Source: Christensenellaceae bacterium
GTDB taxonomy: Bacteria > Bacillota > Clostridia > Christensenellales > DTU072
DNA: 9,701 nt
Assembly: GCA_031260775.1 (NCBI GenBank)
Contig: JAISKW010000043.1
Span: 1-9,701, forward strand
Direction: 5' to 3'
Shown here piece after piece: positions 1 to 7,494 of this stretch. Made by a program: the position numbers and the translations under genes. How positions within the stretch are numbered: the stretch's first letter is position 1; the number at the start of each line of letters is the position of its first letter. The notes beneath the pieces are model-generated. The model searched no databases and had not been told where the DNA came from. It saw only the letters and a list, made by a program, of their open reading frames with translations.

Positions 1-3000
1 GCTCGCCTTACATAACCGTTTCAACGAATCCCGTACTAATTATGGCAAAAGCCCCGAGGTCTCCCGACACGCTTTCAATCCCCATAAGCAGCTGTCAGGT
101 ACTTGAAACGAACGACACGGAATTTGTACCTTTCGGCACCGGATTACGCGTTTTTTCGGGCACAATTTCGGGCGAATACCACAAAATTTCCGGAATTAAC
201 TACACGGCGGAAAACGGTGCGGGGCTTATTATTAATGCGACAAACGCTCATATCGAAAATATAGTTATAGCAAATTCATCGTTTACGGCGCAGTCGTACG
301 CAGCGGCGGTAGCGGCACACTCAAGAAATACCGTTATCGAAAACGTTCAGGTTGAAGCAAGCGTCACGATAACCGCACAATACTTTGCGGGAGGCATTGC
401 CTCCGAGGTTTTGCAAGGCGGTAGTATTATGAACGTTCTTTGCCGCGCGGTATTCACGCACACGGCGACGTCTCTCCCGTACGGAATTGCCGATTTAGAA
501 AAATCGCCGGCAACAACAACCGGGAACGTGTGGTTCGTAACGGGCGATACAACGGTTCAGCAGGGCGCACGCGTTGCGAAAATGAACGTTTTCGAAGACA
601 AAGGAACGCTTCAAGTCACGTTCAATCAAACGACACACGCAATTGTGTTCAGCGAATCCTCATACGACCCGAGCTTTATTTTGCAGTTCAGAAAGAGCGA
701 TGAAACGCTTTACAAAAACGGAGTTTACTTCGAATCGGCGGCGAATACGCCGGTTGCGGATACGGTTTACGCACGGTTCACAAGGCATGAACTTCAACCC
801 GGGTACGTTCCGTCGGGCGACCCGTACTATTATATCGGACAGCGCGTGACGGTAACTCACCAAACGGCGTACGGCACGCGCCTCAAAGAGAACTTCACAT
901 TGGCAAACGCCTCGCCCGTGACGGTTACGCATTACGACAATAATAACGGCTTTATTACATACACAATTTCTTACAACTACGCCTTGACGGGCAACACCAT
1001 AAGCGCGGTTTTTGACGAAATCGACCCTACGGACGCGAGTTTTGCAGGATATGTTTCGACCGTTCCTGCGGTTGACGCGGAAATCACTTACGGTACGGCG
1101 TACGCGTCGGAGGTAATACCTTATTCGGAGAGCTACCCGTTGGGTCAAAACGCCGAGCTTCACGTTAGGCTTCAGAACGTAATGAACGAGGATATCCCGC
1201 TTGCGAAAGATGCCGGGAACTATACCCATATCTTTGAGCTTTACTCCGACAGAGAGGTTACGACCGAGGAGCCTTTGTTAATTTACCGTTCAAGAACGGC
1301 GTTTAAGATAATCCCTCTTGAAATCACTCCGAACCTCTCCTGGCTGTACGACACCGAGGGGCCTGACGCGGATAAGTTTATTACGAAGCAGTACGACGGA
1401 CGTATTTCTCCCGAGGTTAACGACACTCCGATAAGGGTTCTTCCGCAGACGACGCTTGAAGGTGCGTACATCCGGGCGGAGGCAGGGTTTAACAGTACGA
1501 CGATATTTAACGATGCGGCAGAAAACACTACGACTACGGCATCGATACAGTTCTTTGTGGAAGGCACAAAAAAGGACAACTACACAATCGACCCCATTTC
1601 GGAGGTTCTTTTGAACGTACCGGCAAAGGTGTTAAAAAAGAAAATCTATTATTATTTGCCCGATTCTGAAATAATCGACGGCGTAATTCACTACAATTTC
1701 GGGTATACGGGAGCCTCGCCCGATTTCGATTTCGAATCGGTAAACTCTTATGTTACGGGGTATAGGGCAATACCCGAGGTTCGTTATTTTACGGGGCAGA
1801 ATTATGAAACCGATTTCGGCGACGAAGCACCCACCGTACCGGGCATTTACAAACTGACAATCGCCCCGAAGGTCGGCGCAATAACCGTAATTGAAAACGA
1901 GGGTACCGACAGCTCGGTTGAAGTTCATACGGAGAATTTGTATGAAATCTACTTTACAACCGGTCGTTTGAACGCCGCCGAAAATGCGAGTGAAAACGCA
2001 TATCTGCATATTAATCAAGCGGCTTTGACACAGGCAAACTTCGTTTTGGATACGAGCGCACCGTACAACTATACGGGAGGGTTCGTCAATGCAAGTGTCC
2101 TTTTGGACTTTGCGGGGCACAGAACGGCGATTCCGTACAGCTATGTCCCCGACCCGCAAGGCAACCCCAATGTCTCGGTTACGTTACTGACGTTCAAGAA
2201 AAACGACATTGCCCTTGACCCCGATATCGACGTTACTCCGGCAGGTAACTATGTTGTTTCACTCAACGTTGCGGAGTTTTTAACATATAGGGCGCACGTG
2301 TTCACGTTGACGGAAAGCGTTTCGATTCCTTACACGGTAAATAAAATAGTTCAGCCGTACGATTTTAATATTTTAGTTAAGGATGAGAATGACGACGTCG
2401 ATTTTGACGACCTCACATATTCTTATGACGGCGGAGCCTCGGAATTCGAGTTTATTATTAAGAACTACTACGAGGTTGCCGATACGTATACCGAGTATCC
2501 CGACAGAACGCAGGCCCTTTTAACGGTAGCTTCGGGGAACGCAATAATCAACGCGGCGGGCAAGGTGGTGTTTACGGGAGCCGGAACAACGGTTATCCGA
2601 GCGACCTCCGCCGAAAACGCAAACTATCTTTCCACGGTGATTGAAATCGCGCTGGACGTAAAAAAATCGACGGAAACCGTGACGGTTAGGCTGAAAAGCG
2701 GTTATCCCGCTTACATTGATGTCGAATACCGCGACGCGTTCCCCTTGCCGTATGTTGTAAGCGACGGCGCGCAACGCTACGGAACGGCAATTTTTGAGTT
2801 CGACGGATTGTACGCCTCGGATACGGTTCCGAGCGGCTTTACCTCTCCGCAGATTAAGTACGGAGCAAACACAAGCTTTAACCCCGAAACGGGGATTTTG
2901 AACTCCCTTGAAACGGAGGACGGGGTGTCCGCATACGAGTTTTTTTGCGAAAATGACTTTACGTCGAGGGATTATGAAACCGTGGAGTTCGAATCGGCTG

Positions 3001-6000
3001 CGCAGTTGACGGTGCTTTACCTTTCGGTATACAAAAAGCAGATTACCGTTAAAGCAGATAATAAGACAACCGTGTACGGCAATATATCGCAACCCGCGCT
3101 TACGGCGTCGCTTTTCGATAAGAACGGAGTGCCGACAGAAATCGCGGCCTTCACACCGGTTGTCGTTTTGAACGGAGGAGAACAGGTAGTGAATGCAGGA
3201 ACTTATACTTTGTCGGTAAACCTTGATGAAATAAGCACGGGCTTAACAGCGAACTATAAGTTTTCCAAATCCGATGCCAATTACGTTGTGGAAAAACGCA
3301 CGGTTTCAACCGAAATTACGGGAACATATTATAAGGTATACCAAAAAGACGCACAGGAAATTCAGTTATCGTCGGTCAGACTGCCGTTGTCGTCGCAATT
3401 CAAGAGCGGCGAAACGATAAAAACGCTCTATCCCGGTACTGACGATGACGAAATCAAAGAGATTCTTCTTGAGTGCGTTTCGATTGCGGCAATCCCGGGG
3501 GAGGCTGAAAGACCGTTCGGTACTTATGGGGTACGGTTCTCCTTTAATCCGATTGAGCATGATAACTATATAATAACTGCAAGTTTGTTGCCGGTTTTGA
3601 TTGTTTTACCAAGCCCCCTCCCGAAAGAGACAACTTATACCGCTACCGTGCCTCTCGGAACGCTTGCCCGCAGCGGAACCTACGAGTTAGAGGAAAAGGA
3701 CATTTTTACAATTGACGGCAAGAGCTATACCGTTTATGAGGGCAAGGTTTACGAGTTGGTTTACACCTTCGACGGGGTTTCCTTTGTTGTAGTGTACGAC
3801 AAAAACGATATTTTGTATTCCGAAACCGCGGGAGATTATATTTATTATTCAAACAGCAATACGGCGGAAGGAAGGTTTGCAAGGAATTACGGGCTTACGG
3901 TATCACGCGGAATCGTTTACGGAGGTACGTCTTCGGTTACGCTTACCAACAATACGTTTACGTTGCAGGGGCATGTTTTCACGTTAGAGGACGGCATTCT
4001 GACCGATAACAATACGGCAGGTCGCGATACTTACCCCCTGAACGGTACAAAATTCACTTACGGCGGAACAAATTACTACATTTCCGTACTGCAGGGTTTA
4101 ATATTAAGCGGAGAACAAGAATATGCTGACGTCATAAACAACATGTTTACTATCGATGAGCAGTCCTTTGCGTTCAGCGAGGGCAACGTTTTGCGTGCGG
4201 AAAGGGTTGTTAACGGCAAAGTTTCACTTATTGAAAAATTCCCTTTCGAGAACGGAACGGTTGAAGGCGGGTCGGTGAGCGCGCCGATATCGGGAGGAAT
4301 GTTTTCCATAGGCAATACCAGCTACTTCATTCAGGACGGGCACGTTTTAGTATCCGTTCCGGTCGCGCCGATAGGCGTTACGAACGGCTTTACAATAGGC
4401 GGCTTCGCTTATACCGTCAACAACGGACAAATTTTCGGAGGTCTGTCTCCCGTCGCGGACTATAATGCCGACACCGTCGGGATTTACGGTAATTATGCGG
4501 TTTTTGCAAACGATAACATTTTCCGTATCGGCGGCAATACATATAAGATAAGGAACACCAACGTTTACCGCTCGGTTGCAGTAATTTCGGGCAATGCGTT
4601 CATATTGAACAACGTCGCGTACTCTATAAGGACGAGCGCGGATTACGACTATGCCGGAAATACGGGCTTAAAGCAGATGAAAGGTCTGCTTGTAAAGGGA
4701 ACGGAGGTCGGAACGGTTACAAGCGGTGTGTTCGTATTGGGCGGCAAGGAGTATGTGATTTATCCGCAAAACCTCGTTGTAACCACACAATGCCTGACAC
4801 AAGCCCAGCTTAAAACGTTGCTTGCCTCAACCATTGACAACCCTAAAGGCAGGTTCGTATTACAAAGCACAATAGCAATTTCAAACGGAACCGATATCTA
4901 CGCTCTGTTTATCCCGGACGACGATAGCTATTATGCCGAAACGGAGTTCAAAATAACGTTCACAGCAACGACGCGTACCGTGGAGGGCATCGCTCCGGAC
5001 AGCGTAAAAAGGTTCGCCGTTATTTCGGGCTATAGCGTTGATATAACGGATTTAGAGGAATTCTCAGTAGGCGGCATCACCTACGCGGTTAAGGACGGAA
5101 AGGTTATTATCGAAAAGTCGGCGCAACCGATATCGTCGTTTACGGGTTCCGTATTCAGCATTGAGTCTACCCAATATCGTATAATGGAAAATAACACCGT
5201 AACCGTGAATCAACGCACGGTTGCAATAATAAACGACAATAATACCTTTACATTAGATAACACGGTATATTACATTGCAAGTGTTTATAACGCGGGAGCG
5301 GTTATCAGGCGTGAGGTCTTCCGTGCGGCATCGCCCGTTTACGGCGGCGCGCAATTCGAAAGCGTTGCCGGTGGTGTGCCCACGGCGGAGGTCGTGTATA
5401 CCGGAAGAGCTGTGGATATTTCGCTTATTATTCCCCAAGAATTCGGCAACCCGTCATGGATTAACGTTACTTATAACGGTGTGACCACTCTCCCCGTAAA
5501 TGCGGGCACTTATAATATCGTTATTTCCTCAACGTCGGCTGTCTATTTGATGGCGGAGGTTAGTGCAAAACTCGTTATTTTACCAAAGACGATTACACTG
5601 ATTACCGATAGCTTTATCGGCGTACAAAATTTTATTAATATTACCACAATCGAAGGCTTCACGCGCTATCTTAACCTGAGTTCTACCGAAACCGCAGCTA
5701 ACGTTTTGGAGGAATACCCCGATATTATCCTGCCCGACGCCTCGCAAAGCGGCGAAGTGACGGTCGGTTATACCGGCGGCAAGCCGATAGCTAACTACCT
5801 TTTGGTTATTATTACGGGGACGGCTTATATTACTCCGTCCGTGTATACGTCGGAGGGTGACAAGGAAGCACACGAGCCGTCATTTAAGGTGAGCATAACA
5901 AACGTTTCGGGGTATATTCCCGAAGACGCGCAAATAGTTATCACTTCTCTTGACACGGACGACGTAGGCGAGGACGCTTATAATTCGCTCATTGCAAAGG

Positions 6001-6512
6001 TCAAGGTCGCCGAGATGGCTGACGAAACAAGACAAGCCTACATTGACGAAAATTACTCATTGTTTGCCTTCTATAACGTGAGCGGCACGGAGGAAACACG
6101 ATACTTGAAATACGAAATCAAGCTCGATTCCGACGTTGCAAACGGCGGAGATTTAAGGGTTTACACGGTGGATGCGGATGGCAAGTTCGTGCTTGTTGGT
6201 TCCTCGTTGAACGGTAGAATTTTGACGTTCGATACGACCGCGCCGATTACCTCCGTAATCATAATGGCGGTTGCCGCTCCCAAGCCCGTAACGAGGATTT
6301 TGGGACTTACGGTTCCCGTTTTCGTGCTTGTTTGCATCGGCGCGGCGGTCATTCTTATGGCGGCGGCTGTCGTAATACGCAAAAACGTTAAGCGTACGCG
6401 CAGGGATAACGCCGACGCCTACAAGATTGAAAAGTACAAGGAGCAGATTAAATTTATGGAACAAAAAGCGAATGACAAAAAGGAACGCGAAAAATTCTTT
6501 TTGAACGAATAG
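1..6512 (+). CDS. Giant modular surface protein (MBG/YDG Ig-like domains), membrane-anchored, 5' partial
   Basis: The reading frame is open to the left edge (first full codon at 3). The first ATG, at 42, has no Shine-Dalgarno sequence and is not followed by a signal peptide, so the real start and export signal must lie upstream. Numbering from ATG 42 (2156 residues): about 35-145 is beta-helix/GLUG-like (FSGTISGEYHKISGI, IENIVIANSSF, YFAGGIASEV). About 340-1190 is a chain of Ig-like modules, including a YDG-type domain (KQYDG near 450), a module at about 769-875 ending TTVIRATSAENANYLS, and a clear MBG_2-type domain at 1000-1086 (ITVKADNKTTVYG). About 1220-1760 is an unrecognised short-repeat array. 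About 1773-1855 is another MBG-like module. About 1945-2083 is a membrane-proximal beta domain (GGDLRVYTVDADGKFVLVG). 2086-2112 is a membrane helix, then 44 mostly charged residues. There is no LPXTG, so it is held by the helix. The role is probably adhesion or a cell-surface stalk; ligand unknown. Confidence 0.85.
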   Translation, partial: SPYITVSTNPVLIMAKAPRSPDTLSIPISSCQVLETNDTEFVPFGTGLRVFSGTISGEYHKISGINYTAENGAGLIINATNAHIENIVIANSSFTAQSYAAAVAAHSRNTVIENVQVEASVTITAQYFAGGIASEVLQGGSIMNVLCRAVFTHTATSLPYGIADLEKSPATTTGNVWFVTGDTTVQQGARVAKMNVFEDKGTLQVTFNQTTHAIVFSESSYDPSFILQFRKSDETLYKNGVYFESAANTPVADTVYARFTRHELQPGYVPSGDPYYYIGQRVTVTHQTAYGTRLKENFTLANASPVTVTHYDNNNGFITYTISYNYALTGNTISAVFDEIDPTDASFAGYVSTVPAVDAEITYGTAYASEVIPYSESYPLGQNAELHVRLQNVMNEDIPLAKDAGNYTHIFELYSDREVTTEEPLLIYRSRTAFKIIPLEITPNLSWLYDTEGPDADKFITKQYDGRISPEVNDTPIRVLPQTTLEGAYIRAEAGFNSTTIFNDAAENTTTTASIQFFVEGTKKDNYTIDPISEVLLNVPAKVLKKKIYYYLPDSEIIDGVIHYNFGYTGASPDFDFESVNSYVTGYRAIPEVRYFTGQNYETDFGDEAPTVPGIYKLTIAPKVGAITVIENEGTDSSVEVHTENLYEIYFTTGRLNAAENASENAYLHINQAALTQANFVLDTSAPYNYTGGFVNASVLLDFAGHRTAIPYSYVPDPQGNPNVSVTLLTFKKNDIALDPDIDVTPAGNYVVSLNVAEFLTYRAHVFTLTESVSIPYTVNKIVQPYDFNILVKDENDDVDFDDLTYSYDGGASEFEFIIKNYYEVADTYTEYPDRTQALLTVASGNAIINAAGKVVFTGAGTTVIRATSAENANYLSTVIEIALDVKKSTETVTVRLKSGYPAYIDVEYRDAFPLPYVVSDGAQRYGTAIFEFDGLYASDTVPSGFTSPQIKYGANTSFNPETGILNSLETEDGVSAYEFFCENDFTSRDYETVEFESAAQLTVLYLSVYKKQITVKADNKTTVYGNISQPALTASLFDKNGVPTEIAAFTPVVVLNGGEQVVNAGTYTLSVNLDEISTGLTANYKFSKSDANYVVEKRTVSTEITGTYYKVYQKDAQEIQLSSVRLPLSSQFKSGETIKTLYPGTDDDEIKEILLECVSIAAIPGEAERPFGTYGVRFSFNPIEHDNYIITASLLPVLIVLPSPLPKETTYTATVPLGTLARSGTYELEEKDIFTIDGKSYTVYEGKVYELVYTFDGVSFVVVYDKNDILYSETAGDYIYYSNSNTAEGRFARNYGLTVSRGIVYGGTSSVTLTNNTFTLQGHVFTLEDGILTDNNTAGRDTYPLNGTKFTYGGTNYYISVLQGLILSGEQEYADVINNMFTIDEQSFAFSEGNVLRAERVVNGKVSLIEKFPFENGTVEGGSVSAPISGGMFSIGNTSYFIQDGHVLVSVPVAPIGVTNGFTIGGFAYTVNNGQIFGGLSPVADYNADTVGIYGNYAVFANDNIFRIGGNTYKIRNTNVYRSVAVISGNAFILNNVAYSIRTSADYDYAGNTGLKQMKGLLVKGTEVGTVTSGVFVLGGKEYVIYPQNLVVTTQCLTQAQLKTLLASTIDNPKGRFVLQSTIAISNGTDIYALFIPDDDSYYAETEFKITFTATTRTVEGIAPDSVKRFAVISGYSVDITDLEEFSVGGITYAVKDGKVIIEKSAQPISSFTGSVFSIESTQYRIMENNTVTVNQRTVAIINDNNTFTLDNTVYYIASVYNAGAVIRREVFRAASPVYGGAQFESVAGGVPTAEVVYTGRAVDISLIIPQEFGNPSWINVTYNGVTTLPVNAGTYNIVISSTSAVYLMAEVSAKLVILPKTITLITDSFIGVQNFINITTIEGFTRYLNLSSTETAANVLEEYPDIILPDASQSGEVTVGYTGGKPIANYLLVIITGTAYITPSVYTSEGDKEAHEPSFKVSITNVSGYIPEDAQIVITSLDTDDVGEDAYNSLIAKVKVAEMADETRQAYIDENYSLFAFYNVSGTEETRYLKYEIKLDSDVANGGDLRVYTVDADGKFVLVGSSLNGRILTFDTTAPITSVIIMAVAAPKPVTRILGLTVPVFVLVCIGAAVILMAAAVVIRKNVKRTRRDNADAYKIEKYKEQIKFMEQKANDKKEREKFFLNE
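3039..3299 (+). other. MBG_2-type Ig-like domain inside the surface protein
   Basis: This is the most clearly recognisable module of the giant protein, at residues 1000-1086 counted from ATG 42. It opens with the family signature ITVKADNKTTVYGN, continues with an NAGTYTLSVNL strand and ends in NYKFSKSDANYVVEKR. MBG domains are bacterial Ig-like folds found in tandem in large secreted proteins. Neighbouring segments keep the pattern (a YG or YDG near the start, an AGxY strand, an NY near the end) but are more diverged, so I did not place exact limits on them. Confidence 0.75.
3699..5330 (+). repeat. Array of about 13 short protein repeats (F-x-I/L-x-G/N-x2-Y-x-I/V-x2-G-x-V/I)
   Basis: These are amino-acid repeats within the surface protein. 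The leading Phe codon of each copy starts at 3705, 3957, 4053, 4146, 4302, 4389, 4521, 4599, 4731, 5061, 5154 and 5247, with a degenerate copy at 3762 that leads with Tyr. Examples are FTIDGKSYTVYEGKVYE, FTLQGHVFTLEDGIL, FSIGNTSYFIQDGHVLV, FTIGGFAYTVNNGQIF, FSVGGITYAVKDGKVII and FTLDNTVYYI. Most are preceded by a hydrophobic residue and Asn/Gly/Ser residues (VINNMF, VISGNAF, IINDNNTF). Spacing is commonly 26-32 residues, with longer gaps of 44, 52, 84 and 110. Alternating hydrophobic residues and a central Gly suggest beta hairpins. Copies are diverged at DNA level, so this is an old array. I do not recognise the family; it is not the Trp-rich choline-binding repeat. Confidence 0.8.
4782..5006 (+). 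other. MBG-like segment interrupting the short-repeat array
   Basis: Between the repeat copies starting at 4731 and 5061 lie about 75 residues without the repeat motif. They contain GTDIYALFIPDDDSYYAETE followed by a KITFTA strand, which resembles the closing half of an MBG/YDG module (the usual pattern is a hydrophobic strand, D/P-rich turn, NY or YY, then a strand). I infer that the array and the Ig-like modules are interleaved rather than forming two clean blocks. The start of the segment is poorly defined. Confidence 0.4.
6297..6377 (+). other. C-terminal membrane-spanning segment of the surface protein
   Basis: Residues 2086-2112 are a continuous hydrophobic stretch (ILGLTVPVFVLVCIGAAVIL and on to AVVI), immediately followed by the basic run RKNVKRTRR. 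By the positive-inside rule the large N-terminal part is outside and the last 44 residues are in the cytoplasm. The tail is rich in Lys and Glu with a possible short coiled coil (YKIEKYKEQIKFMEQK). No sortase signal precedes the helix, so the protein should stay embedded in the membrane. Confidence 0.85.
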
Positions 6513-6527
6513 ACCTCCTCTATCGAA

Positions 6528-7445
6528 ATGAACATATTTCAACGAAACGCCGCCGCGAATCTTGCCGAAAAGCGGCAGCAAAAGCGGGATTCCGCGCAAA
6601 AAAAATTTGATATACTGACGAAGGACGCCGCTTATTCAAGTACCCGAGCGGAGCTTTTCGATGCGGTATTAGCCGCGCGCGCCCCGTCGGATATCGAAAA
6701 AATCAATAAAAAGCTGTCGCAACGGGTCGCAAAATTAGGCTTTTCTAACGAAGAATTACAGGAACGGAATTATTGCAAAAAATGCCAAGACAGCGGCACG
6801 TTGTTTTCGGATGGCAAAGCCGTGCAGTGCGGCTGCGTAAAAACCGCTATTGCCGAAGCGGCTTACGGGGCGTCAATGACTCCTGATACCGCGGAGAATT
6901 CCTTCCGCGGGTTTATCACCGAACAACTCATTTCGGAGCGACCCGAGCTTGATTTGACGTACCGTATGTTAAGCAGCTTTGTCGAAATGCTTGACGGCAA
7001 AGGGCGTACTCCGCTTAATTATTTTACGGTTATGGGAGCAACGGGCACGGGCAAAACGCTTGCCGTGTCAGTATTTTTTAATAAACTTAAAGCCGAAGGA
7101 GTATTTTCCTATTTTATAAGTGCGGCGACGCTTGCGCAAACCTTTTCGCGGAGCGTTTCAACGTATAATGCCGCGGAAATTGCGGATATTATGTCGGAAT
7201 TGACGTCGCCCGAGGTTTTAATAGTAGACGACCTCGGCGCGGAAACGTTTTTTGATAACGTTACGCGTCCTAAAATGCAAGAAATAATCGAAGCGAGAAA
7301 AGAAAAACTAACGGTAATAACAACGAACTTGTCCCCGAAACAGCTCGAAACGCGCTACGGCGAGAGGTTTATTTCAAGAGTTTTTGACACGAAAAAAGGG
7401 GGGAAAGTCCGGCTTTCCGGCGCGGATTTCCGATTAGAACGATAA
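6528..7445 (+). CDS. DnaC/DnaI-like helicase-loader AAA+ ATPase
   Basis: A 305-residue ATP-binding protein of the DnaC/DnaI/IstB group, whose members load the replicative helicase or act as ATPase partners in other DNA transactions. Visible elements: a basic, helical N-terminus; a probable zinc site (C83, C86, C101, C103 in NYCKKCQDSG and QCGCVK), common in Bacillota members; Walker A GATGTGKT at 170-177; Walker B VLIVDDLG at 230-237 with D234 and D235; sensor-like ITTNLS at 264-269; and the box YGERFISRVF at 277-286, typical of helicase loaders, with candidate arginine finger R284. Length fits the family. The start is ATG 6528, 15 bases after the previous stop; the in-frame TAG at 6510 rules out a longer form. 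There is no Shine-Dalgarno, so reinitiation after the surface-protein gene is possible. IstB-type transposition helpers share the core, but no transposase gene is adjacent, so a replication loader is favoured. Confidence 0.85.
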   Translation: MNIFQRNAAANLAEKRQQKRDSAQKKFDILTKDAAYSSTRAELFDAVLAARAPSDIEKINKKLSQRVAKLGFSNEELQERNYCKKCQDSGTLFSDGKAVQCGCVKTAIAEAAYGASMTPDTAENSFRGFITEQLISERPELDLTYRMLSSFVEMLDGKGRTPLNYFTVMGATGTGKTLAVSVFFNKLKAEGVFSYFISAATLAQTFSRSVSTYNAAEIADIMSELTSPEVLIVDDLGAETFFDNVTRPKMQEIIEARKEKLTVITTNLSPKQLETRYGERFISRVFDTKKGGKVRLSGADFRLER

Positions 7446-7494
7446 ATCACAGCGTTTAATTCGGTTAATCAGCGGCAATTTAATCGGCGGCTCC
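7446..7494. other. Convergent intergenic gap with no clear terminator
   Basis: These 49 bases lie between the converging ends of the loader ATPase and acyltransferase genes. I looked for a GC-rich hairpin followed by T residues on either strand and found none. What is present is an imperfect direct repeat: TTAATCAGCGGC at 7465-7476 and TTAATCGGCGGC at 7480-7491, with a related TTTAATTCGG at 7455-7464. Direct repeats cannot form a terminator stem. Function unknown, possibly chance in a short low-complexity gap. Confidence 0.5.

Noticed and set aside
42..44. ATG 42 as the true start of the surface protein
   Set aside because: The frame is open upstream, there is no ribosome binding site, and the predicted N-terminus has no signal peptide although the rest of the protein is clearly extracellular with a C-terminal anchor.
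660..3092. Long antisense open frames of about 175-190 codons (660-1229, 1632-2159, 2520-3092) under the surface-protein gene
   Set aside because: All lie in the exactly complementary codon frame, where stops arise only from plus-strand TTA, CTA or TCA codons, which this gene uses sparingly. The translations are Arg/Val/Cys-rich without domain logic, so they are shadows.
6503..6520. AGGAGGT on the minus strand at 6519-6513, a perfect Shine-Dalgarno-like sequence
   Set aside because: No ATG, GTG or TTG follows at a usable distance with a credible minus-strand protein; the region below it is coding on the plus strand.
6510..6527. Possible TAG readthrough fusing the surface protein to the loader ATPase, since both are in the same frame
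   Set aside because: A shared frame has a one-in-three chance, the surface protein ends in a normal charged tail, and the ATPase has its own ATG and a full-length family architecture. A fusion of an anchored surface protein to a replication ATPase makes no sense.
6528..7445. Reading the ATPase as an IstB-type transposon helper and the locus as an insertion sequence
   Set aside because: No IstA-like transposase, terminal inverted repeats or target duplications are visible, and the Cys cluster fits the chromosomal loader type.
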